A stretch of 64,000 bases of DNA from Zygnema cylindricum (lineage: Eukaryota > Streptophyta > Zygnematophyceae > Zygnematales > Zygnemataceae). This document shows positions 10,564 to 22,200 of the stretch, piece by piece. Location of the stretch: the NCBI GenBank assembly GCA_037447655.1, contig JBBHKE010002413.1:124001-188000 (forward strand), given 5' to 3'. How positions within the stretch are numbered: position 1 is the stretch's first letter; the number at the start of each line of letters is the position of its first letter. Under the pieces are notes generated by a model that was not told the origin of the DNA, made no database searches, and saw nothing but the letters and a program-made list of their open reading frames with translations. A program made the position numbers and the translations under genes.

Positions 10564-10825
10564 ACAAAAGTATCACCGTGCATATTATTTTTCGAACCGG
10601 CTGCACCGGCTGCAGACACGTAGACTCCTCTAAGACTGATCGCTTTGCCGAAAAGATCCGCTCCATAATTTTATCCGATCAATTTCTTTCCTATACACCC
10701 TGAAACAACTCCCGTCTCTATGCTGTACAACGTGATACCCGTGTTGACGTTTTCTCACCCTAACCGTACCTCTTACTTCCATTTGTTCGTCTACCCTAGA
10801 TCCAATTAGCGTGCACGCATACTAA

Positions 10826-11802
10826 GGGCGTGTTCCCATGTGTTAAAGTAAGGGTTTTTTTGCGTCGTTTTCACATAAAAATGGGACTTCCAACGAGAAA
10901 ATATTACGCCGTACCAAAAATGGGCAAAAACACAAGTACATTTTGCGTCATTTTTGAACTTGGAAGGTACGGCAATTTGGCGTTATTATCATCGCGACCC
11001 ACTTCCAACTCATCTTCACACTTGTAATGCAATGAAATCACAATCTGATTTTAACCAAAATAACACCCTATTGACGAATAGAAAGCAGGTATTGCACGCC
11101 GAAATTTTTTGACCGAGGGATAGTACAAGCTATTTTTTTCCATGCTCGTCACGCGCATGTAGGTACAAAAATGACAAGCATGTACGGAAAAAAAATCGTT
11201 GGGCTCTTAGACCTCCACTTTCATTCACGGATCCTTTGCAAAATTCTGCAACGTCCTCGTCTCTCCCCATCTTCTTCATTCGACCGCTCCTCTTTCTCTC
11301 ATCACTAAATAAAATGCAGCAATAATAGTATCAAATGAAGGATATATTATTTTATTTTATTTTAATATTTTTGGTCTCATTTTGATGGCATATCGAATCA
11401 TAAGTGGTAAGAAAAATAAATCAGGAAGCCATGGTGTAAAGTTTACGTGTTGATGATGTCACAAGGTAGCATGACTTCGCAAGGTAGCATGACTTCGCAA
11501 GGTAGCATGACTTCGCATGGTCACAAAACCCTAAACATCTAGAATGTCACAAAAAACTTGACGTTTACAACCGTCGTCGTTTTTGTAGAGGTCACTAATT
11601 TTAGGAAGTTTCGTAGTCGTCTACATTTCGTTTCGTACTATCGTAGGTTGTCGCACATTTTGTAGACGTCTACATTTGTCACATATTTGAAGTAAAGTTG
11701 CAAGCAATTATTGACATAGGAACACATTGAAAAGTACACTGTAAAATCTGCGCTAAAATCCAAAGTAACGTTTCAAATTTTCGGTTACATGGGAACACGC
11801 CC
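10826..11802. mobile_element. TIR DNA element E2 (GGGCGTGTTCCCATGT ends)
   Basis: Inverted ends are GGGCGTGTTCCCATGT and ACATGGGAACACGCCC; flanks are TAA and TAT, so the target duplication is imperfect. The interior matches E3 (11902-12824) in the opposite orientation, including the GAATGAAAGTGGAGG and CCGTACATGC blocks. There is no transposase ORF. Confidence 0.75.
11463..11516 (+). repeat. 18-bp tandem repeat, three copies
   Basis: AAGGTAGCATGACTTCGC is repeated three times perfectly inside element E2. Confidence 0.95.
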
Positions 11803-11901
11803 TATATCTTCAATTCCAATACCCACGTGCGTCCAAAACACCAACGTTAGACTCAGCCCTCAACTGTAATGGAGCGCATCAAATTTTGGTTCTTTGTATA
11901 A

Positions 11902-12824
11902 GGGTACTTCCCCATGTAAGCGATACTTTCAAAAGTATTATGGACTGTAATGAAGTGTTTCGTACTACTTTGAAAAGCGTCCCTATATGCGAACATTAAA
12001 TCGGAACTTTTAAATGTGACGGTTGTAGACGTAGGTACAACTTTGTGACGGATGAAGACGACTATAAAACTTATGACAATTGGTGACGCCAACAAAAACA
12101 GCGACGGTTAATTTTGTGACATGACAGATGTTTATGGTTTTGTGACATTGTGACGCCATGCTCACTTGTGACGACGTCGACGTCACAAAATTCAATAACT
12201 TTTTGCCATGGCTATCAGATTTCGTTTCCCCAACTTTTCTCACTCGACTTGCCATAAAAATATACATAAAGGTAGTCAAAATAATTATTTTTTAAATATC
12301 TTTCATTTAATACCAGTATTGTCGTGCCTCCTTCTAAAAAGTCAAAGATAAAAGCGATAGTGTGAGAGGGGAGGGGAGAGGCGACAACGGCGCAAAATTT
12401 TGCAAAGGACCAATGAATGAAAGTGGAGGCCCGAGACCCCTACAATTTTTTTCCGTACATGCTCGTCGTTTCCGTACATGCACGTGACGGGCAAGGAAAA
12501 AAATAGCGAGTGCTCTCCCTCGTCCTACAAATTTTCCCACTCGTGTGGCGCGTGCATGGACCGATTTCTTTCGTTGTTTGTGCAGTACTTTCCCTGAAAT
12601 CAGGTCGCGAGGTGATTTTTGATGAATTTTTTTACAGTCTTGATTCTCTTGCTTTGGGGTCGAAAAAAAAAGAAAACGCCAAAATTCGTTAACATGATGA
12701 CAAACATTAAGTAACTTTTAAAGAATTGATTTTCTTGTACGGCTAAATTTTTTCTTGTACGAAACTGCGTTTTGGGTCAAAACGACAAAATAAAGTCGAT
12801 ACTTTAATTCTTGGGGACGTACCC
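11902..12824. mobile_element. TIR DNA element E3; TSD TAA
   Basis: Ends are GGGTACTTCCCCATGTAAGC and the inverse, GGGGACGTACCC. The flanks are TAA at 11899-11901 and 12825-12827. It is about 923 bp and non-coding. It is the unoccupied counterpart of E4 (45508-46605), which shares its termini and interior but carries a nested MITE. Near 12594 it holds a degenerate version of the CTCGCGAG palindrome (AAATCA..TCGCGA..TGATTT). Confidence 0.85.
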
Positions 12825-12873
12825 TAAAGATGGATTACAGAGTCACGACAACCCGTAAAATAGTGCCATGTTA

Positions 12874-13992
12874 GGGTGGTGTTCCATCAGACAAAAAGTG
12901 GGGTAATTTACGGAAATTGGCGGCTATCCGTACCAGTCCGTACACCTTATTTTGTTTTTATGTGCGAGTAACATTACAAAGAATCTTACTATTAATCTAT
13001 GAAGGTCTGGGAGATAAAATTGACCGTTGGATTTATTATAGCGAAGCAATTGCTGTGAAAGTTTATGTAAATGATGATGTATCTCGTCGAGGTACTTCCC
13101 CATTTACATACAAAATTGAGCCGCGACACGTTGGATAATGTACATACGTGTCAAGACGGCAACCAACAGTAATCGAAAAATTCCGCACATGATACATCCA
13201 TTCAAAAATCCTAACCGAAATCACAAAAGTACAATAATCTCGTAACGAACTTTCGTCACGCTATTTTTGTTAGAGCCCGTGCGTCATTTGTGGAAACGCT
13301 CATTCCTCACGCAAAAAAACAGAAAGTCAAAAACCCTAAAAAAATTGAGTTGGTATTTGTTGGGGCGTCTGCAAAGAGTACAAATATTATGTCGTACGAC
13401 AAACTGATCCACACCATAGTTCAAAAGTAGGCGTTTTTTGGTAGGCCTTTTGTAGGCCGCCTTTAGCGTAAGTGTGTTACGGGCTTTCCATGTGATCTTT
13501 TTAGATCGCTACTTTCATCAAAGACCGTCAGATCGTCCGAATCTGACGGTTTAAATAAAAAGTCGCTCAAAACTCACAGAAAAATATTTTTTTGTCCGAT
13601 TTTTTTTTCAAATTTAGACATGACGTTTAATTCTCTATCGATCCATGTGCAACTCAACCCTCTTATTATTTTATTTCATTTTGCGGCCAATACAATATGG
13701 GTCTTAAGGCCATAATGTATGTTTTGCATACAATAGGCATATTGTATGGGCGTACGGTCACCTACTTTTGAACTATGATCCACACGTACATACTAGCAAT
13801 TGAAAATTTCAAGTTGAAACTGGTCGGTGAGAAAAATATTTGACAATTTTCAATATACGATCTTACCTTACGTGGTACCAATCAATTTGGAGCACGTGGA
13901 ATACAAACATTGCGCGATAGAACATTGTTCAAAATGTAGCATCGTGCAATGTTGGCCGTACGATCACAAAATTTCATGATGGAACGCCACCA
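12874..13992. mobile_element. TIR DNA element E7; TSD TTA
   Basis: Ends are GGGTGGTGTTCCATCAGAC and TGATGGAACGCCACC, flanked by TTA at 12871-12873 and 13993-13995. It is 1,119 bp, of which 363 bp is a nested hAT-type MITE (13415-13777). It contains GACCGTTGGAT (13021), GCGAAGCAATTGC (13040) and a decayed central palindrome (about 13060-13110). No intact transposase was seen. Confidence 0.85.
13415..13777. mobile_element. hAT-type MITE, copy 1; 8-bp TSD ATCCACAC
   Basis: Terminal inverted repeats are CATAGTTCAAAAGTAGG and CCTACTTTTGAACTATG. The perfect 8-bp duplication ATCCACAC lies at 13407-13414 and 13778-13785; 8-bp duplications define hAT insertions. It is 363 bp and non-coding, and shares interior blocks (GACCGTCAGAT, CCCATATTGTAT in inverse) with the copy at 44801. 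It is nested inside E7, so it is younger. Confidence 0.92.
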
Positions 13993-13995
13993 TTA

Positions 13996-16900
13996 TTCAG
14001 CTTTTTAACATATTAAAATAGTTGTTGTAACGTATGATATAAATAAATCTCACGTTGTTAACCCTCGTCATAACGCAATAAAAGTGTGGTCTAATAGGTG
14101 TACTCTTTTGTAACCGCCCATTATGCTTCCGAAACACCACAAACAACTATTAAACATCGTGTTATGTTAAACTCTATTATGGTACATTACCGCGCGAATT
14201 CACAAACTACTGATAACATAAACTGCTATAAACTCTTAAATTTCAACGCATAATATGTTAAGATTAACCCTCAATAAAAAACGATAAATTAGTGCTTTTT
14301 AAACCTAACAATCTTTTATTATACCAAGGACCATAGTACCATATCATCGCACCAATGATTATAAATAATGTGAAATCTTGGAGAAAGTGCCCATTTGCAA
14401 CCCAAATGGCACCACGTACCCAAATAGAAAGCGCGCCAAAATGGTTGTTCCTAGACGATACGATAAGCTTTAGTATTGTAACCGTCGTTGCACTGATTCG
14501 TATAGATTATCCTGTGCTTTTACGAAACACTATTAACACATCCTATATGTAAACGCTAATGCATCTTTAACCCTTTACGACGCACGATAACTAAAGGGTT
14601 TCTAATGCATCATAAGTTAACTACCAACATTATTTTGAAGTTACATTAATATTTACGATTGTACCACATATTTTAAGTGAGATACACAAATTGATTGTGT
14701 GTGTTGTAATTAATGTGTGATTGCACAATGTGCTTGTTACGTATTATTTTAATCAGCACTCTATGCACCATTGTCGTCTCAAAAGTTATCGTCCACCCTT
14801 GACAAGCATGATTTAAAAGTTTTTTATACGCATTAAGTTAATATAACCTCATTTGTTGTAACATGTGATATTATGATTGCAACAATCTTAACAAAGTGCA
14901 AGATTGTTGTGAGAAAAAATGATTGAATGACATTTTTTTATTTATTGATATCACCACTGTTTTTAGTTATTTAACTACACTTTATTTTACGCGACGAAGG
15001 ACTTTGTCGCTCCGTGCTTGCGCACCTTTTCTGCTGAAGTGTAATAAAAACATTACTCATCGCCTGATATTGATCGTATTTGTACATGCCCGAACAAAGC
15101 ACCAAGCAACAAAAAACTTCCGTTACTTTTCGTTATTGCTTCACAACCCCCTTAGAAACGTGCTTGGTGCTTCACATGTTTATGAAAATATGTACAGGTG
15201 TGTTAAAGTAAAATGTTTTTCCTTTTGTCGAAATGGATGTTACACCAACAAAATAATGGAGAAAGTGGAGAAACTAGTGTTATGTGTCGCGTAATTTCTT
15301 GTCGCGGTAAATTTGATCACTGATATTATAAATTCTCGAACGTTAATAGGCCTCGATATAATTATTCGGGCCAACAAACATTGCCACCAATAGTATTGCT
15401 TGGAGGGGTGTCGGGCAGCCTGTACCACATTGGTACGAAAGTAATATATGAGACGAGTACAAAATTAGCGCGAACGCGTGAAAGGTGGGGCGGGGGGTAG
15501 GGGAGGCGCGGTTGTTCAAATTCACAATCCATTATGCACCGCAATGCGGAGTTATCGACCCAAGATTCATAGATGATTTATCGTGATATGTCAATAATCC
15601 ATCGCGATATCTACTGATATATCGAGACAATATACTAGTTATCGGTAGGTAAAATAAAGGTACGTATCTGTTATTTGTAAATGGGTATAGATACACAACA
15701 TTAGTAGAAACGGAAGTAAAGTTTGTGTCATCCTCAAACTTAACATGTACTTAATATTATCGTCGATTAGTTTACGACCAACGACCATGTCACGCCAACA
15801 CATATTAAAATCTTAAGGGTTGTAAATGTCTATAAAATTAGGTTACAAAACTATAAATAATTTTAGACGTCTAGTTTTTTGTGACTCTGCATATGTGTAG
15901 GGTTCGGTGTGAATCTGACTTCATGCTCACTTGTGACAATGACGATGTCACTAATTTTGTAAGTTTCCACAGTGGCTTTACGATTTTGTTTTTCACTCGA
16001 TCTAGAGACAACTACGCCCAAATGTAGCCTATATATATATAAACTCTTTCATTGCACACCAATATTATAGTGATTCATTCCAATAAGTGGGATAGTTGAG
16101 AGTTATTGTGAAAAGGGTAGACGACCACGATAGCGTAAACTTTTGTCAATGACCTTTTAATGAAGTGGAGGTTGTAATATTTTTTGTGTGTACATGCGCG
16201 TGACTGGCAAGAAATTAAAAAACATGTACTCTCCCTCTTGCGAAAATGTTAAAGTACGTGTGGCACATGCGTAAACGTTTTACTATTTCTTGTTCATGTG
16301 TTACCTTAACTTAAATTGACTCTTCATGTGATTTTGGTCAAAGCTTGAAGGTGGGTTGGAATCACGTGACTGTTGGTCAATAAGAGGGAGACGATAAGCT
16401 TAGAGCACATCTAATGTTTAAAGGGGACGTATATTGTACTAAGGTTTTTGCAAACTTGAAGTAAAGCATAAGATTTTATCGTTGCAAATTCAATCGTGAA
16501 TGAAAACAACAAAAAATAACCCTTAATTTTTTAAAAAGGGCACACCCCTTTAATCTCCAACCACCTTCACAACCAGCTTAAGACAAAGTGACACTTACCC
16601 ACAAATATTAATTTTCCTTTGCACATTTTCATAGGATTTTAAATGGTTTAGGGAATGTGCACGTTTTTTGTATGGGCTCAACCCTCCAATATCATTTGCA
16701 AAAACGTTCCACTTGGCAAGGCTCCCACTCCGTCTCCCCACTCCCTTTCCCCACTCCCTCTTGTTGGAATGAATGATGAGTTTTTCTTCATGAGAAAATA
16801 AAGCGTTGAAAAGTAATTTTTTGGCTATTTATCGCGGAATTTGGTGAAAGGTCGAGAGAGGAAACAAAAGTATGAAACCAGGAAGCAATGGCGGAAAGTT

Positions 16901-17094
16901 ATATAGTTAGTGACGTCGACGGTGTCGCAAATGAGCATGATGTTGCAATGTCACAGAAAACCAGACGTCTACAACGTCACAACACAAATGACGTTTATAA
17001 TATCACAAAATTACGTAGTATGATACAAATGTCATGACTTTAAGTGACGATTTTTGGTTTCGAACATTACAGTACAATACAGTGCACCGCGAAT
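13996..17094. other. AT-rich non-coding region with decayed element fragments
   Basis: This 3.1-kb stretch has no recognisable gene. From about 15,900 it contains weak echoes of the E2/E3 family (TGACGTCGACG, CATGCTCACTTGTGAC, CTACAACGTCAC blocks at 15,925-16,000 and 16,910-17,000). The part from 14,000 to 15,870 shows nothing I can name; a G-rich patch lies at 15,484-15,510. Confidence 0.5.
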
Positions 17095-17597
17095 CGTAAT
17101 TATATAAGAGAAAAAATTAGAGTAAAACATGTAAAAAAGTATAATTAGAGTTATTAACTCTAGTTAGTGTGATATAACTTTTTCAAAACGGAAATTTACT
17201 CAAATTTTGCAATAACTCTAATTTGGACGTAAATCTGGGCGCTGGATATATCCACTGTAAATTAAGTACAAGTACATAATCTGACAATACGTACAGTTTC
17301 ATGTCATTATGACGTTTGCACTACGCGGTTTGTTAAAATGTAGTTACCTGAAAACTGCCTGTACTAAATCATTATTTGTACTTTTTTACTTAATAAAGTA
17401 CAGTTTTGCACGGTCACAATCCGACCGTACGCCACATTATTTAAAAAGGCAATGTATGAGCGTTATTAACGCTCATTCAAAAAGTACCTTAAACAACGTA
17501 AAAAATAATTTAGAATAATGTACTCTATTTATAGTGATACAGTGAAAATTTGGGGTGATCGAATTAGCGTACATAACTCTAGTTACGATTCGCAGTG
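17095..17597. mobile_element. TA-family element, long diverged copy
   Basis: The left end CACCGCGAATCGTAATTA pairs with the right end TAGTTACGATTCGCAGTG at about 503 bp. Flanking TA is degraded on both sides (TG and TT). The last 120 bp are repeated at about 18,290-18,407, so it is a family member longer than the 200-bp copies. Confidence 0.5.
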
Positions 17598-17718
17598 TTG
17601 TAGTTGTACACCCGTAAAACATGAGTACGGAGAATCTTCAGTACAAGATAGTTTTTGCTCGCTAAGTTACGGTTGCATCGGGTACTGTACATACCCTTGT
17701 CACCGTGCATCGCTATTA

Positions 17719-18762
17719 GAGTACTTTCGCATGTGCTAAAGTTACAGTTATTTTCTGTCGTTTTCTTCAATAACTTAGAAAAAAGCGAGAAAATCCGCAG
17801 CCGTACCAAAAGAATGAAATTAACACCGTACAAGCTGCGTTACCTTACAACTTTAAATGTACTGCAACTTGTCGTCTAGCGCGAAGCAGTTTGTCGTCTA
17901 GCGCATTTCGACCCAATTTCATGTCTTTCCAGCTCATCTTCAAACTTTATATAAAATCACCTCGCGAGGTGATTTTAAATAAAGTTCCATGAGGTAAACG
18001 AATAGGCAGATGATGTCGCACGTGCTGGAAGTTTTTTACAATGTTTGAGTGCGGAGTACCTTAAAAAAACCCGCCGCACGTTTCCAACCTGTGCGTGATT
18101 TTTTTTCCGTGCGCTTTTTTCCGTACGCTTTTTTCCCTACAGGGGCCTTAGAGGGGGTTTTGACCAACGGACGCCATTTCGCAAAAGCGAAGTCCGTGAA
18201 AGCGCCTCTCGTTCTCTCCCTCTCCCACTAACGCGTCTATCTCACAATTCTTGCAATGAAAGAAGGCAAAAAAGGTGTAAAATGAATTAAACCTTACCTT
18301 AAATAGCATAATGAAAAAATTAGAATCATTTACTCTATTTGATGTGATAGAGTCGAAATTTCGAGCGACCGAATTAGAGTAATTTACTCTAATTACGATT
18401 CGCGGTGTAGTGTGAGAACGGACGAAAAAACAAAATCGGGAAACCATGGCGGAATGTTTTGGAATTTGTGACGTCGACGCTATCATGAGTACGCGTGACG
18501 TTAAAATGTCACAAACCCTAGACATCTACAATGTCACAAGTAGGTAGACGTCTACAACCGTCTCTATTTTGTAAACGTCATCAATTGTCGCGAGTTTTGT
18601 ACGCGTCTACAATCGTCACAAATTATACCCACGTCTACATCCGTCACAATCTAAAGTTACGATTTCATTTCTTTACATCCGAATGCTCTAAAAGTTGTAC
18701 GTAAAATCTTCTCTAAAAAACAAAGTAGCAAGACTAAGTTTCGGTTACATGCGAAAGTACCC
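17719..18762. mobile_element. TIR DNA element E6; TSD TTA
   Basis: Ends are GAGTACTTTCGCATGT and ACATGCGAAAGTACCC, flanked by TTA at 17716-17718 and 18763-18765. The interior has the TGACGTCGACG and GTCTACAACCGTC blocks of the E2/E3 family, in E2 orientation. It carries a perfect CTCGCGAG palindrome at 17953-17976 and a right-end fragment of the TA family (about 18,280-18,407). There is no coding capacity. Confidence 0.8.
17945..17984. repeat. CTCGCGAG-centred palindrome in E6
   Basis: The 24-bp core at 17953-17976 (ATCACCTCGCGAGGTGAT centre) is a perfect palindrome. It extends imperfectly to CTTTAT and ATAAAG. Confidence 0.9.
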
Positions 18763-18775
18763 TTAGTCTAAATGA

Positions 18776-18964
18776 TTTTTTCGCCGCTTAAAAACATTTG
18801 TTCTCCGTACACGCATGTCCAATTTTAAATTTTAGGCAGCCAATCGGAAACTGAGAAATAAACTTTCAATCGCAGCCGTCAGATCTACAATCCGAAATGT
18901 GTGTACGGAGAAAAGATGTTTTAAGTGACGAAAAAAACATTAACAATAATAGCGATTCACGGTG
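18776..18964. mobile_element. TA-family MITE, left-truncated copy
   Basis: It carries the inner inverted pair of the MITE at 1251 (CTTAAAAACATTTGTTCT and AGAAAAGATGTTTTAAGT) and the right terminus GCGATTCACGGTG followed by TA. The left terminus is missing. It ends about 330 bp upstream of the aminopeptidase start. Confidence 0.7.
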
Positions 18965-18983
18965 TACTGTACTGTAGTAGGGG

Positions 18984-19060
18984 GCAGTGTTCTTACTGTA
19001 CAAAACTGAATGTGTTCCTAAGAGCAGTGTTCTTACTGTACAAAACTGAATGTGTTCTTA
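18984..19060 (+). repeat. 40-bp tandem duplication upstream of LAP
   Basis: Two near-identical copies of a 40-bp unit starting GCAGTGTTCTTACTGTACAA lie in the proposed promoter region, 230-310 bp before the start codon. Confidence 0.9.
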
Positions 19061-19293
19061 TTAATAGGATTATAGGATAGTAGGATGTAATAAGGATGGG
19101 CACTTAGCTCTCAGTTGAAACGAAGAATGTGCCACGTGATCTTTGCCTCACTCATGGTCGAGCGCTAATGAAGTGTTTCGTCTTTGGCTCTCAGTCAAAT
19201 ATAGGATTTAAAAACCTGATAAAGGCTCAATTGTTTAGTCCTCTTGCTGTAAATAGTGTGCCAGCTGTGGCACGAATTCGAAGCTCTTCCTTA

Positions 19294-22200
19294 ATGGCTG
19301 CTGCCAGTCTCCTGGATAGACTTGTTCTCCATCCCACGACATGCTCTCTGCCTCTGCAAGCTGCATGCAGCGGAGAGAGGGTCCCGCAATTTTCGGGATC
19401 AGGTTGGTACATACTGTTGCTTGCACTTTTAATTACCTTCCTTCTACTGTGTTATCCAGCTTTTGTATCACATTATTTGTTCAATTTTTAAAGTGTTATG
19501 AAATTCAATGTCGTTTTAGTGTTGTCTTTTTGGTGCAGTCAGTTACTCATTGGTTTTTCCTTACATCCACGCTTTGCGGGTGTTAATCTATTTAATATTT
19601 CTTAGAAACGACATATGAAATTGTGTTTGTTAAAGGAAAAGTTTTTGACGTCAAAATGTGAATGTTAGAACTATTGACTTTTGCTCAAACTTGTGAAATT
19701 CAATTGAGTTCCTTGTATTTGAGGGGCCCTGAAAATTCGAAACAAACTTGAAACGTCGTTTTTACTAAGTTTTATCTAGCAAAAAATAGCAGTAATCTGA
19801 TAAGTGTAGTTGCTAGTGTTGTTAATCTGTTGGGGAGTATGTGGAATAGGTTGGTTTGGAGCTCCTGTGAAGCACAATTACAGCAGTTTCTCAAGAGAAC
19901 AGAGGAGTAGAGAAGTGCCTACCAGACGTCTGACCACCTTTGCACAAGAGGTTCCTTTAACGGCGCCTCCTGCTGTTGATTCTCCCACTTCAAATGGAAG
20001 CGCTACTGTTGGGCTCACAACTCCCTCTAGGCCCTCTCTGCCAGAGGTTAGTGCCCTAGCTTTCGCTTGTCCACAAGCTTGTGGACGATATGCCCAATCT
20101 GGTGAACCATGTATATACATTGCCATTATGAGCATTCAATTTAATATTTAACTTGAAATTTTATCAACCATCATACCTCAAAGATGCAGATTCTGTTTGG
20201 CTTGCATCTATGTATGCAAGTTAGGGGCCGGGTTACAATGTTGCCATTCTCATGTCGATAGTATGAAAGGTATTTGTATTGTCTTATTAGTTTTCTGGAT
20301 CTGTTGAGAATGTTAACTTGTGACTGCTACTGCGTCATTCTCACCCTTTAATGTCTGCACCTCTGTTAAGTAACCCTTCACTAAAATTATTTTTGCAAGC
20401 TTTCCTTGGTGTTCGTTTTTATCATACAGCACCTTTACCTTGATTTAGCTATGTGAGAGTAAGGGCGTTGTGGTATTACGATTCATTTTTTTGTTACAGA
20501 TTACTTTTGAAAGTCTCGACACACCAGCAATGGAATTCAAAGGCGATTTGCTCCTCTTAGGAGTTTTTGACGACGCACTGGATTCTGAAAACAATTTTTC
20601 CTTCCTCGACTCTTTCTTGACGGAGGTTGATGCCAGTCTCTCAGGCCTTCTAAGTGAAGTAGCATCCGAGGAAGAATTCAAGGGCAAGTCTGGCCAGACA
20701 GTGATTGTAAGGCTACAGGGTCTTGGAGTCAAGAGATTGGGACTCGTAGGGCTTGGAAAGAAGGAGAATGCATCAGCACCTGGACCTTGGAAAGCCCTCG
20801 GAGGATCTCTTGCAACAATAGCGAAGCAAGCCAAAGTAGTCACAGCTGGTGTAGCTGTTATCAACACTTCAGGTCTCACAACCGCGGCTCTCACAGCAGC
20901 TGCTGGTTCCATTTCTGCAGGTGAGATTTTTTTGATTTCTTTGCGTTATGCCATTGTTTCATTGTGTTGTATCCTTATATTTATTGGATAATGACACACA
21001 TACGGGATTACTGGCCATTACTAGATAGTATTCGCGGTAAAATTCTACAGTTAAGTGTACCAATTGTACGTTTTTCTCTGCGATTATTGCAATTACTGTC
21101 CAATGATGCCAGTAATCACGTATTGTATGATGACCTTACTATCTTGATTGCCAGTGTCTCTTGATACTTATCATTCCAGACCTTTCACTAAGTCTTTTTG
21201 GATGTGGGTTCAGGGACACTGCTGGGAGCTTTTGAGGACTCGAGGTTTAAAGCTGAAGTGAAGCCGCCTACATTACAATCGGTTTCCCTTTTTGGCCTCC
21301 CTACTGGAGAAGAAGTGGAGGAGGTTGTCGGTATGGCAGCTCGATTGGCAGCTGGAGTTATCCTCACCAAGCAGCTCGTGAATGCTCCAGCCAATGTTCT
21401 CACTCCTTGTATGTCATTTAACAAATAAGTGAATTGGGAGTTCGCAGATTGAAAAACAATGTAGTTTGCAGCAGGTTTATTGATAGGAGACGTCTGATTT
21501 TAGATATTTCCTTATTGGTTATGATGCTGGAGATTCTTAAAGTTGCTGAACCATTGTACTTTACATATTGCGAATGTCAAATGGCATGCAACTTAGAATG
21601 GTTCCTAAGGTTATACCTTGTTTGGATTTTCCTTTGTGCATAATTCACTTAGGAGACAAGAGGGGATTGTCAAGTAGGTTTGATTTTCTGGTACACTTCG
21701 GCTGATTCATGTGTATTGCAAGTAACTGTCAATTTTTAATATTATTATTATTGTTGTTCTATGTTTTCAGGTGCTCTTGCGGAAGTTGCAGAGGCAATTG
21801 CTTTTGCACATAGTGATGTGATGACTGCAACTATTTTGGATGAGAAGGAATGTGCGGATCTGAAAATGGGAGCATACCTAGGAGTAGCCGCCGCATCCAC
21901 CAATCCCCCTCGTTTTATTCACTTAAAGTATACACCAGAGGGTCCAGTAAAAACAAAGCTGGCAATCGTTGGGAAGGGACTTACTTTTGACAGGTGAGGC
22001 AGGGAACATGAAGGGACAAACTATTTAGTGCCCGTAACTATTAAGGCAGGTATAAATTTTAGCAAAGCGTCCAGACTATATCTTGTGCTTTTTAACATGT
22101 ATGAGATCTTCTGCATTTTAACTAAAGATGGAGCAAGCCAAGATCATACTGTTTACTTCTAGCTCCTTAAAACGTTTAGGCCTGTCTAAAAGCAAAACTC

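Noticed and set aside
14923-15294. 123-codon ORF at 14923
   Set aside because: Composition is AT-driven, there are no motifs and no splice context. It is probably chance.
18049-18525. ORFs within element E6
   Set aside because: They are short, without conserved motifs, and lie inside non-coding TIR element sequence.
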